This document shows, one piece after another, positions 35,001 to 47,149 of a stretch of 64,000 bases of DNA. Position numbers and translations under genes: made by a program. Under the pieces are notes generated by a model. That model searched no databases, was not told where the DNA came from, and worked only from the letters and a program-made list of their open reading frames with translations. Positions within the stretch are counted from its first letter, which is position 1, and the number at the start of each line of letters is the position of its first letter. Source of the stretch: Homalodisca vitripennis (taxonomy: Eukaryota; Arthropoda; Insecta; Hemiptera; Cicadellidae); assembly GCF_021130785.1 (NCBI RefSeq), contig NC_060213.1, positions 96,340,501 through 96,404,500 on the forward strand, written 5' to 3'.

Positions 35001-35934
35001 GTTTATAGCGATATTCAAATCTACACAATCTTTATATTAAATCAAAAAAGATTTAATTGGTCGATTTATTTATTTAAGTGTACGTGGCATAGACACATAT
35101 TTGATACAAGGTAGAGTACGCCCTAAATAGTGTGTTTTGCTGAGGTTGCATGCAGTATTTCAAGTCTATAGCTCGTTTTTTTTCTCGAGATATCCTGTTG
35201 ACAGATAGGGAAGACGATAATGAAACGGAAAAGAACATGGTTCACCTTCCTCCTCTCTATGACATTATTTTTCAGCCTGCCGAACAATAAGCTACGATGA
35301 CGCTCATTAAATTCCATTGTATGACATTCACCATCATCGAAGTATAAACAATAAAATTAAACACCATGTCACGAAAAGACATTTTTAATGTGTGAGGATA
35401 ATTTTATTGGATAACAAAACAAATGTTAAAAACGTATATGCTCATATTCAGATTCTTTAGTATGTATTTTCTGCTATTTTCCCTTTTCCTTACATATTGG
35501 TATAAAACAATTGTGAAAATTATAGCTAACGCTCAGCCAAATTAAATTGGCATGCACCATAATCGAACTCAGTGTTGCCATGTATAAATAATGTTTCGCT
35601 CAAACTTTTAAGTACATAGGTCAGTTTGTTTTCGAGATATCGTACAGACAGACATTAGTTAAAATTCCCAGCATCTCGAGTAAATGGGGTTTTCCAGTCA
35701 TTTCCGAATACTTTGATTTTATTATGCTTAAGGATTCTTGTTATCAACAGTTTATGCCTACGAATTCCCACATTTTTTATGGAAAATTAAGTTAATTTTA
35801 GCCACTTTAGTAATATCCACGGAAGCTACATTAGGTGTTCCAACGATAACTCTGTAAAACCCTAAACAAAGCACTCAACTGGGTAATAGTACACAAAATT
35901 ACTATTTTAAGAATTTTTATAGCGAATTCTATAT
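35001..35934. other. Insertion between the two halves of copy B
   Basis: About 930 bp without a counterpart in copies A and C. It contains two weakly related relics of the family that carries an (ACAG)n tail (about 35,140-35,215 and 35,560-35,660). No gene is visible; a 64-codon minus-strand frame (35,123-35,317) overlaps the first relic. Confidence 0.45.
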
Positions 35935-37050
35935 AACACAAGTGTCCAAAAATATGAAATTATTTTCTCCTAAAAGCAATTCACTATAACCGCAGGTACA
36001 CAGTTGCTTGAGTCTATAAGAAATGTGTGAATCTTATCTCAACTCTTTCAAAAATCTGGCAAATCGCATTCATGTACAAAATACCATGAGATTAATTTGC
36101 TAACTAAACAGAATTAAAAATAGCTTTAAAGGATTCTGTTGGAATAAAAACTAAATTAAATGCAAACAGTATCCACCCTAGAGAGGAGATATACTCTAAT
36201 AAATTTCCTGACATCCGAAATAGTAACAATAACGTTACGTAATTTAACCTTGCATAATTATATGAAATTCCACAGAGTAAAAACACAATAGACGCAACCA
36301 GGTATCTCAACATACTTTTTCTCAGGGGATATTAAATAGAAGTGATTATGTTAGAATGTAGTGATGGAATGGTGATGATGGATATATAACTTATTTTAAT
36401 CCCGTCGTCTAGGTGATTTTCTAACTTTGTAATTGTAAATTAATTTATTAATTACATTTCGTAATTGCTATTTAACTTCTCACATGCAAAATGTCTCTCG
36501 TAGCAAATAAAACGCCCTAAAATAGTTTTTTATATCTTCTTAAAAAATATACACTCACTTTTACACTTGCAATGGATATTCTAATGTGTTACTAACTCAA
36601 GAACATTTTAATTACGAATTCTGTTACAGGGAATGTTCTTTTAATATTGTTCGACATTAAAAACTTAATACTTGGATAGTAGAGTGGTCTTACTCCATAA
36701 AGAAACTAATAAAGGTCTTCCAGCACGAAAATGACTCTGAAATATCTCACACAAGGTTGTAACCTTTTTTATAAATTTTGTACGGCTTCCTCAAACAGTC
36801 AAGATATACCTCGTATTAACAAACGAATGTAAGGCCCAAGCTGCTGGTTTTATCGCTGTTTTGTATAGTTTAACCATTATCGGTTTAATAATAATAATTA
36901 AATATAGCTTAACATTGTATTTATATTATCATCATCGTAAAACTCACTCATGTCGAGTCGATCACCTCTTTCACAAATCGCAACAGGTAAACAAGGTTCC
37001 TTATCATTTAGAAACAATAGTACCTGTGCTGTAATGCAATCCAGATTTGA
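35935..37050 (+). repeat. Copy B, fourth segment: second, tandem copy of the 34,040-34,990 region
   Basis: Aligns both with 34,040-34,990 and with copy A 1,345-2,460. The two B versions share changes that A and C lack, such as GGTATCT(C/T)AA(C/T)ATACT and CAATTCACTATAACCG, so the doubling happened within lineage B. The end includes the 3' half of the 153-nt exon candidate on the minus strand (LDCITAQVLLFLNDKEPC, with all three cysteines kept). Confidence 0.75.
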
Positions 37051-37349
37051 CGATTGCCATTTACCATTGGCCTCTGACGTATTGTGAACTGTATTATGTA
37101 GTTCTGTTTTAATAATTAGTGTTGTGTATAGTTTTTTATTAAATTCATGTTTTAGAGTTAGTGAAGTTGACAAACAACACGGTGGTTGTGATTCCTGACA
37201 TAGGTGTGTCACAACGCTCTGGTACGATTTGTTTATTTTAAACTAGTTTGTAAATATGTGTTAGGTTAGTTATTTACCTGAAGAAGAGTTCAGATTATAG
37301 ATCTCGAAACGTAGTGTTACTGATTCTTTGTTTCATAGAACGATGGCAA
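37051..37349 (+). other. Unassigned insert with a retroelement-like motif
   Basis: Sequence without a match in A or C. At about 37,279-37,316 it reads CCTGAAGAAGAGTTC, a short stem-loop, then GATCTCGAAACG. Phrases of this form (CTGANGA, stem, GAAAC) occur at the ends of several retroelement families, notably Penelope-like ones. The resemblance is a single motif and no coding region supports it. Confidence 0.25.
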
Positions 37350-37640
37350 ATTTCCGGAAAAAATTCCGTTTCCTTCATGTCTCCAAGACATTCAATGTCA
37401 GAATATTCCGTTGTACTAAGGAAATTGCAGCAGAATAATAAAGGAAGAATTCCCTTTCACCTCTGATTGTACTCGGTTCAGTGGTAAGAGATGATTCAGA
37501 ACAGACAAGGAGAATCTGATTCATTCATTCTTTTCATCTGAGATACGATGCTGCTGTAAATGAAGATGGTTTGGATAATTCAAAGGGAGCGTATTCTGTC
37601 CTTCGCTTTTACTGAGCGAGCAAACGAGTTCAAGAGATGT
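37350..37640 (+). repeat. Copy B, fifth segment (older copy of about 6,190-6,450)
   Basis: Shares AATAAT-AGGGAAG..ATTCCC, CTTGT(T/A)CTCGGTT(A/C)AGTG and CATCTGAG(G/A)TACGATGCT with copy A. About 3.7 kb of A (2,460-6,190) is absent between this and the preceding B segment. Confidence 0.65.
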
Positions 37641-38055
37641 CACAACCTCAGGAATGGTAGATGACGTATAGGAAAAAGGTGCATTCGGGGTTTACAATGA
37701 CTTCAGGTCCTATTGATTTTTATTTCTTGTATCACTTTTCAATTTTTGAAAAGGAAATGATGAATAATTTATCATCTTGTTTAGCATTTTTTCTAACTAC
37801 TAACATTCGTGTTGTTTTCTTTGTGTTCCTGAAATTTAACATTAAGGTTTAATTTGCCTGTGTGATATACGTGAAAATATCCTATCCTATTCTAAAACCA
37901 GCATGAAATGTAATTTATGCCATGAGGTAAAAGAATTGTCTTACTACAGTATTTGCCCGAAAAAGGTTCATTCAGTATTTACTACCTCACTTCACTTAGT
38001 GTCCCGTCCGTCAATTCACGTTCAGGTTTCTTATCTCATATAGCGGGTTTTATCC
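37641..38055. other. Unassigned AT-rich stretch
   Basis: Sequence between the last recognised B segment and the C-rich repeat. A 63-codon frame (37,661-37,852) has no domain or conservation, and I do not call it a gene. Confidence 0.4.
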
Positions 38056-38152
38056 ACCCCCCCCCCCCCCCACCCCCCCCCCCCCCCACCCCCCCCCCCC
38101 CCCACCCCCCCCCCCCCCCACCCCCCCCCCCCCCCACCCCCCCCCCCCCCCA
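38056..38152 (+). repeat. A(C)15 tandem repeat, six perfect units
   Basis: A occurs at 38,056, 38,072, 38,088, 38,104, 38,120, 38,136 and 38,152, separated each time by exactly 15 C. The array ends 15 bp from the outer boundary of the left palindrome arm. Such C-runs can form i-motifs and, on the other strand, G-quadruplexes. A poly-Pro translation here is an artefact of the repeat. Confidence 0.95.
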
Positions 38153-39496
38153 CAATTTTAAATTTTGCAGTTTCTTGAATTCTCACATCGATCAAGATTG
38201 GAATTATGGATGATCAGTTACTGTAACTAACGTGTTTGTTCTCTCTGGGGTGGATACTGTTTGAATTTAATTTAGTTTTTACTCCAAAAGAATCCAGTTA
38301 AATTAATTTAAGTTGGGTTTAAAATGGGATATTAATATTATATTATTTTGTACACGAATGTCATTGTACAGATTTTTTAAAAGTCCTAGTATATGTTTTA
38401 GCAATTGTCTGCCTATTGAATATCAATTGATCGCATAATGAGAAAGAATTTCTTATTTCTGGACACTTCTACTAGTTACTTGTAAGTTATCAATTAATTC
38501 TCTTAACGTGATGGAAGCTTTTTTCACCCTTAGATCTTCAGGAATTTCTTCGAAGTAATATTAATTCACAGTTTAGCTATAATTCAAGAATTAGGCTTGC
38601 AAATGGTTTACGTTCACCTGCGGTCAAAGTTGATTAGAGGATTATTTTAACCAGATGGTTACTTTCATCAGCTTATAAGGTTAGAAAGGTTGATAAGAAG
38701 GCAAGTTGACAAACTAAGTTAGGTTTAATGCGGTGATAAACCAATTAGGCTTACTATTAGACTGCGGATTAGAATATAACAAAGGCTTAACATTATTAAA
38801 CTGCAACAAAAATAGGTAATCGATAGGAATCCTATCAGTTCACTTCTAAAAGAAGAATAAAAATTATTCTTAGACATTACTAATAATAGTATATAAATTG
38901 AAAACTATTTCGTGCCAATGATAAACGGATATGCGACAGTTCTAGCATTCTTATTCAGAATTCATATAATTGTTTGACAAGAAATCTTTCTTAACAAAAC
39001 TCATGCAAATCATGAGTGATATAATATAGCATATGAAAAATTTTTCATCCACAAAAAGATAATTAATATTTAAAATAAAGATACATTAAATTTATTTTGT
39101 ATTTTAATTGCTACTATGTTATATATGTACTTATTATTTTATATACACATACATTGTCGGACTTAATTTTTTATTGCTTTTGTATTTTAAAACCAAATTA
39201 AAAAAAGGAAAGACAGTTAAGTGGTTTTGAATGTTCAATTATTTGGAAGTTGCATGGATAAAAAACAAGAAATATTTTAATCAAAGAAATATTTTTTATT
39301 AATATAATATTTATTTACAGGTAATTTTATGAATGTGAAGAGGTCTTCTAAATACTTTATAAAACTTAAAACTGTTGTCTTCATTGCAATGGCAAGTATA
39401 GAATCAATTACTGGCAGCTATCTTGATCGATTTTAGCAGCAGGCTTCGCGTCATTACAAGGTCGAGTTCAATGTTTACAAAGATGACACTACTTAT

Positions 39497-39985
39497 AGTG
39501 TAAAAGATGTTTGTTTGTATAGAGACAATGCCCTTGTGGAAGACCTACGGCAGCTTGAAATAGTGTCACAGCGCTGGTAACACGCTGGCCGGTACAATAA
39601 TTAATTAACAAATATAAATGGTACTCGCAAACGTGCAGTTACAATAAATCAGCGGAATATTATAGTGTAAAGATGTTTGGATAGAGATAATGCCCTTGTG
39701 GAACTCCTACGGCAGCTTGAAATAGAGTGGCACAGCGCTGTTAACTTGCTGGCCAATACAATAATTAATTAACAAGTATAAATGGTACTCGCAAACGTGC
39801 AGTTACAATAATTCAGCGGAATATTATAGTGTAAAGATGTTTGGATAGAGATAATGCCCTTGTGGAACTCCTACCGGCAGCTTGAAATAGAGTGGCACAG
39901 CGCTGTTAACTTGCTGGACAATACAATAATTAATTAACAAGTATAAATGGTACTCGCAAACGTTGCAGTTACAATAAATCAGTGG
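39497..39985 (+). repeat. ~165-bp tandem repeat, three units, left arm only
   Basis: Units begin with AGTGTAAA(A)GATGTTTG at 39,497, 39,664 and 39,828 and share ATGCCCTTGTGGAA and TGGTACTCGCAAACG. The right arm has a single unit at about 52,195-52,375, so the array expanded after the palindrome formed. Confidence 0.9.
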
Positions 39986-40403
39986 AAACTATGGATTTAA
40001 ACCATTAGCTTATATGAAAATATTTTATACACATGATACTAAAATAAGCAATTAATCAATATTGTATTATCAAACTAATAGATAAATTATAATCATACAC
40101 ATTCCAAGATTGTATTCAAGAGTAAACCTAATAAAACATTTTAATCGCTGTTGCTGCCATAATACATGTATAATAATAATCATTTTCTTTTCGCCTTTCT
40201 ACATGTCCTCTAACAGTTGTATTCGGCAATTCATACTCTAACTATATTTCCACAACTTCTCGACTACCAGATATTTTTAATTGCTCTCCTTATTCAAGCA
40301 AACACCAGTACTAACGTATAAAGCCAACGCCTCATATCTATGCCCTGAGAGGAAGAATGGTTCAAGCGAATCTTTATATACCTGACAGAATCAGTAACTC
40401 AAG

Positions 40404-40410
40404 ACACACA

Positions 40411-40464
<54 letters not shown>
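40404..40464 (+). repeat. (CA)n microsatellite
   Basis: About 29 CA units with one CAA interruption; mirror of the (GT)n in the right arm at 51,716-51,802, which is longer. Confidence 0.95.
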
Positions 40465-40466
<2 letters not shown>

Positions 40467-43400
40467 ACTCAATCTAAATACGATTCCATTTAACCACAAC
40501 TGCGATCAAACTTGCCCTATTCAGGTTCTTGATGACAGCGTTATTGTGGCTTGATTTACCCCCTCCTCACCTACGGTTTGATGTTTTGTTAAACACAAAA
40601 CATTATCTCCAAGACTTTTCTTGTCCTCCTAGTCTGATAAGCCAACAGAGACAACAATAGTACATTATTCGTTGTAACCTGATCGTACTTATTTACAGTA
40701 TAATTTCTGAGAACTTCATTAAACCTGAAATCACCTCATTTCCTAATCATCTATGTATTCTTAAAAGCTTATGATTTTGTTTTGTTTTTAATTTTATATT
40801 TTGTTTCTTTATGTTATAAAAATTCCACAAAACAACTTATAATACATTCATAAACCATTTGATAATAATAATAGTAATTTACCATGTGTACTAGTAGACG
40901 ATGATGAAGAATTACTGTATGGATAAAAAATCATAATCGTAATTTTGACCTTCACATAATAATGGAGATAAGTCAATTATTAATTGAATTTTTTTATTTT
41001 AAATGACACGGAGACTTTACTATTCGTGTTTGAATAGTTTCTATGTTATGCTAAAATATTTTTCTTCCTAGTTTAAAATCCTTATTTAGGAGAACAGACA
41101 GTTTTGTCCCCGTCAGATTACTCATAGAAATTTATATAAAACTGAAATCTGTTTGTTAGAGACTCTTTTATGATATATCTACTATTTTTTATATTTAAAT
41201 ACTTTAATTATTTGAATTGTTTCCAGAATTGGTTTTTAGCAAAACCGATGAAAAGTAACATAAAAACTGAAGTACTTGTCCACCAGTTTCATCAAGTTTT
41301 AATGTTTTATGATTTTGATTAAATACCTTGAATCATATGAATCAGTATTTCCACACAATAAGATATAATATTAGAGGCATATTTCGCTAAGTTATATGAT
41401 AGTGTACAATAGAGTTGTTAATGGGCCCAATTTGAATTCCTTCTTTATGCACCTTAGGCATCCCATATATTAGTGGTGATTTGGTCGAAATCAATAAAAT
41501 CTCCCTTTATAATATCTTATATCTCTATGATGTATATAATTCATGTATTTATTACAAATCACATAAAAAAGATATATAGCATAGTGAACACATCACTTTA
41601 TTACTATTTATCTCAAGAATTTAATTTTGTAACCAATGTTCCGACACAGCGTTAACCAGAACAAGACATCCGTAGTGTAAGATTCAGAACTAAGATTAAT
41701 TATAAAGTTAAATTTGCACCCCCAACACAATATAATAAGACAGCGAGCACTAATGTTAGAAACGCAAACGAACTTGGAGGGTAGACTTGACATTGCCCGG
41801 AGAACAATTAGTTAAATGCGTCTCGCCAACAAAAGACGACAAGACAAGCTTCGCTTATTAGGATCTTGAAACTTCTTGACACTTTCATGAACTTGGATTG
41901 TAGACAGTACTCGCTTTTCTGTCACTGAACAATTAATTACTTTAGTTAAAGAGAGGCGTATAAGTGTATGTATAAGTTGTATTGAAAGTAAAAGCTGAAA
42001 ATTTACACACACAATTATAGATATGATTTTTTTTTGAAAAGAAGTAAGCGACCTTATATGATCCAATATGAAGACTTGCAACACGGCCGCTTCCAACATT
42101 AGACACAAATACACGTAAGTGTGCGGGAGAGAAAAAATTCAGAGGTATCTATAATGTCAGCTCAGAATCATATGGAGCCAACTCTTAGTCTTTAGAGGCC
42201 AGCGACTTGGTATAGGGACGTTAAACTATCACATTTATATGCTCGTAGTAACTGGTTTACTCACCAGTTTCGCATGACATTCAAACCACTTTTGTCACCT
42301 ACAGTTCATATGGAGAAACTATACTAAGTTGTATAACGTTAAAACTTAATATAGTTTTTATGTTCAGCGTCAATGAATTTTAAGATTTGATTTTGGATCG
42401 TGGAATTAAGGAGGATGGCACTATTTAAATACATGTTTAATACGAACCCAAACGCTTTTGTTTTTCAAGAGAAAGTATTTTTTGATTATTGAAACAATGA
42501 AGTAACGAGGATTTATACTTTCTCCTTGATAGGGAGTATTGATAGGGAAATGCCCACCTTAGGTATTGGCCTGATGCTTTTGGTGAGATTAATTTAGAAC
42601 TTCTTTTAGAAAGCAAAATATAAGATATACTGTGTGTTCCAAATTTTATGCACTCTGATCGAATCTTGGAAACTATAAGAAATACAGCAAAAAGTAAAAT
42701 TAATTGTGCTTAATAAAAAACACAAACAAATAACATGAACCCTACACCTCATGTTTGCTGATCTTGAAGAAATTTTCATTATAATATCTAAAAATAGACA
42801 TAATTTAATTCAGATTTCATGTAAAAACTGTCCGTTATGTATACTAATTTGAGAGCTTTGAAAGTTGGAAATTTTTGACCAAAAACATTTTTTTTACCGC
42901 AGCGAGTGGTCGACGCAACCAACATTTAAACACATGAATTTGTTAGGCTTGTTTTAAGCACAAATCTCTCCATTTAGTCTTTTCTGTATCTCTATTAGGC
43001 TCCCAAGATCTCTTCAGTGTACAAAAACATTGAAACACTGTATTTAAAATTTTGAGTTTTATTCCAACAACTATCATTGAACTCGAAATGCAAGAGAATT
43101 TTTACTGCTCACATTAAGTTTCAGTGCGACGTCACAGGCGAACACAGTATTGTTTGCGCTTTGGAGCAGCGAGACAAGATGGGAACTAAGATAGCGATTT
43201 ATAACATTACAATCACAGAGTTAGCTAATAATAAGGGTTCGGTACGGTTCCAGATAATACATTTAAAAATTACAAAATACTCAAGACACTTCGTGTACTA
43301 AACAGAAAGAGGGGTTTGTATCAATAATTTAAACGTAACACTTGATATTATAATAAATTATTCCCATTTTAAGTTGCTTAATATTCCCATTATCATGCTT

Positions 43401-44397
43401 AATACTCAAATTTAGGACGCCCTGCTAAAACAATAGGTTTATTTTTTACTATTATATAATCCTATTCCATGGAGCAGGATGGATTGCAGTTTTGTACATT
43501 GGAGCTTTTTTAATATACAACCAAACTTATAAATTATATTTCGTTAGATATTTGACGTCCATTACTTGCCATTATTCTGTATCTAGCAACATAAATACTC
43601 GGGAACTGTTGACATAATGCACATAATAAGCGTTGGGCACTCTAAAAAATGTAAAAAGGGTCATAATGGAAAAGAATTGGGTGTAGAATAGGTAAAACCA
43701 AAAGAGCTTATAGAAATATGTTTTGCACAGTGCTATGTTGGTGTAAAATATGAGCGTTTTAACATTTTGATTGAGCAAAGAATTTGAACGGTACCATATA
43801 ACCATTGTTGTAATTGGTAGCGTTGTACTTGTGGTATTATGTTTGCTACAGTGGAAATAATCGTCGAAGGGAATGCTTATGCTGCTACAATCACCGCCCC
43901 AGTTACTGAGCATTAATTATGCATTTACAAACTGTGCCGCGGTAAGCCTGTTCTCTGCTCTGTGGATATAAACGGGATCATTGGAATTACCTGCTTTACA
44001 GAACTGCGCTATAAAACACTTTGGGTCAATCTAGCGTATTCGCCATTTGTTATTATTCGATTGGTTGACATTTAAATATACATTAAAATAATTTCAATAG
44101 AATGTCTTTGTAAATTAAAATGTATATCCGTGTTAGTAGAAAACAACTGCATCATATTATACAGAATGACAACCACGTAAATTTAAATAATTACTCTGAA
44201 CCTAATAAGGCAATATCATCTTCCTACAGGGCTCCTTCTCTATTGCCTGTTTCTGTTTAACAAATTACAGTGAATCAATGCTAGTCACATTTACTGTAGA
44301 ACGTTGATGTAGCCGTTAGTCCTTAGCGTTGTAAATGAGCCAGTAACTCTTGTACCCAATCGCAAGCACGTTGAGAGTTTACAACTATAACAATGAA

Positions 44398-45040
44398 TGA
44401 ATTATTAGTACTCACACTTACGACAGAACGTTGAAGTAGCCATTCCGAACCACCAGTCTAGGCTGGGCTGTTTCGTTGGTGTCACTCGGTACTGGTACGT
44501 CAGGCAATGTCGATGTAACAATGAATGAATTATTAGTACTCACACTTACGACAGAATGTTGAAGTAGCCATTCCGAACCACCAGTCTAGGCTGGGCTGTT
44601 TCGTTGGTGTCACTCGGTACTGGTATGTCAGGCAATGTCGATGTAACAATGAATGAATTAATTATTAGTACTCACACTTACGACAGAACGTTGAAGTAGC
44701 CATTCCGAACCACCAGTCTAGGCTGGGCTGTTTCGTTTGGTGTCACTCGGTACTGGTATGTCAGGCAATGTCGATGTAACAATGAATGAATTATTAGTAC
44801 TCACACTTACGACAGAACGTTGAAGTAGCCATTCCGAACCACCAGTCTAGGCTGGCCTGTTTCGTTGGTGTCACTCGGTGCTGGTAAGTCAGGCAATGTC
44901 GATGTAACAATGAATGAATTATTAGTACTCACACTTACGACAGAATGTTGAAGTAGCCATTCCGAACCACCAGTCTAGGCTGGGCTGTTTCGTTGGTGTC
45001 ACTCGGTACTGGTAGGTCAGGCAATGTCGATGTAACAATG
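44398..45040 (-). repeat. 128-bp tandem repeat, five units, left arm
   Basis: Inverted counterpart of the array at 47,150-47,812, also five units. Each unit reads on the minus strand as a 70-nt block ending in TTCTGTC, then GTAAGTGTGAGTACTAATAA through to TACCAG. A degenerate partial unit lies just outside near 44,300-44,340. Equal unit number in both arms suggests the array existed before the inverted duplication or is kept equal by conversion. Confidence 0.92.
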
Positions 45041-45528
45041 AATAGTTTAATATATTCGAGGAGTTAAATTTAGGATGTTCACTGTAGATTACACTTACAT
45101 ATAAGTCCTCTCCGCGCGTCCTTTCCTCCTACATGCCTTAATTGTGATATACATTTTCCGAGAACTAATGAATGACTAAAAACGTTTATAAGAACAGTAT
45201 AACCTTGGTAGGTGGATTGTCAGTCCAATAGTAACGTCTACGAGTGTGGGAGTTGTCTGGTTTAAGTAAGTGCAAACAAAGATATGTTGGACCGTGTATA
45301 TTAAAACAAGCCAAATTTCCTTAATATTTATATGAAGGCATGGAAACATGAGGAATTTTTTTCATCCAATCAGTATTACATGCATTCATAACAAACCTGA
45401 AGAGAATACACACTTTTTTGTACATAAACGTAATGTACTTGTGTAAAAATAAATCTTTTTTGTCTGTTTGTAAGAAGTTAACAAAATACTGATTTAAATA
45501 CCCATATTGTAATTCGTAGTGAAAAAAT

Positions 45529-46664
45529 GACACAACACACTGTAAAAACCGTGCACCATATAATAGCTTCTTGCCAATAATATCCCAACATTTTATAGAT
45601 AGTAATGCCACAAAAATGGTAAAGTTTAATAACATTACAGTGACTATAAATCCACTAATGAAACGGAGAACCTTGGGCTAAACTGTTTCATCAATTATGC
45701 AAACAGTTGTAGCCGGCATTCACTGTACCACTCTCTGTTATCCCTCTTTATTAACCCCTAAATCAAAGCGATATTAACGTATGACTTAAACATCGGTTTG
45801 TATTACCATGTTGTATTATATCCCAAAGTTCCATAAGCTAATAATCTGTGTATGATTTACATATACCAACATTATCATTTTAAACCGTGTATTATTCTAC
45901 ACAATGAAATGTAACTCAATTATATTTTCATTAAGTAAACAATTTTTGGTGAAGTAAAATTTAAATATAAAAGTCATTTTAACTCCTTTGTTTGAAGTTT
46001 GTTATTGACGATGGATGATTTTAAAGGATAAGGTTGGAAGTACTTAATAGGATTTCGGAACTTTGCCATCGTTTTATATATATTTATACTTTTGAGTTGC
46101 AGTCCATTGCCGTACTTAATACATATGGTATATGTTTTTACATATATCTTCAATTTCTTTCAACTTAAGTCCAAACATAATTGAATTCATTCAACAGATC
46201 ACATGAAGAAATTATTTTCTAAAATAAATCATTGTTGAAATAATGTCATAGAAACATTTACGCCCTTCTATAGGAAAGTTGGAAAATGTGGTTGAACAAT
46301 ACGATATCTCTTTTAATAACACTCCCTATTTATTCTATAAAACACTATTGTTGGCTTTACCTTGTCACAAATTTTTAAACAACCACATATAAACTTTTAA
46401 TTTACGCTAAACTGTAAAATAACGCTGCAGATAATGAAATTAGTGTACTGAAAAACTAAATTAAAAGTTGGATAAATAACTAATTTTGTGTTTGAAAAGG
46501 TTAACTAATTGAATATGAAAATATCGTACTATTTTCATAAACTGAATACAGATTACGAACTTAATATAGTTTGTATTTTAATATAGGAGCAAAAACTAAA
46601 TGTGCATTCAAAAATAGTTTTTAATGATTAATGATTAAATAATCATAGGAAATTTAGTCTGTTT
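45529..46664. other. Palindrome spacer
   Basis: 1,136 bp between the arms. From about 45,620 it matches copy B (23,420 onward) in direct orientation, so it belongs to the old repeat unit and C is contiguous through it. The ~90 bp at 45,529-45,619 match neither B nor the right arm and may mark the D/C junction. No gene is seen. Confidence 0.75.
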
Positions 46665-47149
46665 ATTTTTTCACTACGAATTACAATATGGGTATTTAAA
46701 TCAGTATTTTGTTAACTTCTTACAAACAGACAAAAAAGATTTATTTTTACACAAGTACATTACGTTTATGTACAAAAAAGTGTGTATTCTCTTCAGGTTT
46801 GTTATGAATGCATGTAATACTGATTGGATGAAAAAAATTCCTCATGTTTCCATGCCTTCATATAAATATTAAGGAAATTTGGCTTGTTTTAATATACACG
46901 GTCCAACATATCTTTGTTTGCACTTACTTAAACCAGACAACTCCCACACTCGTAGACGTTACTATTGGACTGACAATCCACCTACCAAGGTTATACTGTT
47001 CTTATAAACGTTTTTTAGTCATTCATTAGTTCTCGGAAAATGTATATCACAATTAAGGCATGTAGGAGGAAAGGACGCGCGGAGAGGACTTATATGTAAG
47101 TGTAATCTACAGTGAACATCCTAAATTTAACTCCTCGAATATATTAAAC

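Larger units (their letters stand above)
38167..45528 (-). repeat. Left arm of a 15.5-kb palindrome (copy D, inverted copy of 46,665-53,670)
   Basis: The reverse complement aligns end to end with the right arm. Outer end: GCAGTTTCTTGAATTCTCA at 38,167 matches the complement of 53,650-53,670. Inner end: GTAGTGAAAAAAT at 45,516-45,528 matches 46,665-46,677. Differences are scattered substitutions plus indels, the largest being extra copies of a ~165-bp unit at 39,497-39,985. Minus-strand frames such as 43,572-43,913 (113 codons) are frameshifted in the right arm and broken in copy B, so they are probably not genes. Confidence 0.92.

Noticed and set aside
37953..38213. Proline-rich frame of 86 codons
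   Set aside because: Produced by the A(C)15 repeat, with no coding support outside it.
43572..43913. 113-codon minus-strand frame with a mirrored version at 48,281-48,490
   Set aside because: The right-arm version has a shifted N-terminus and stops early, and the older copy B does not keep the frame. Similarity is explained by the palindrome.
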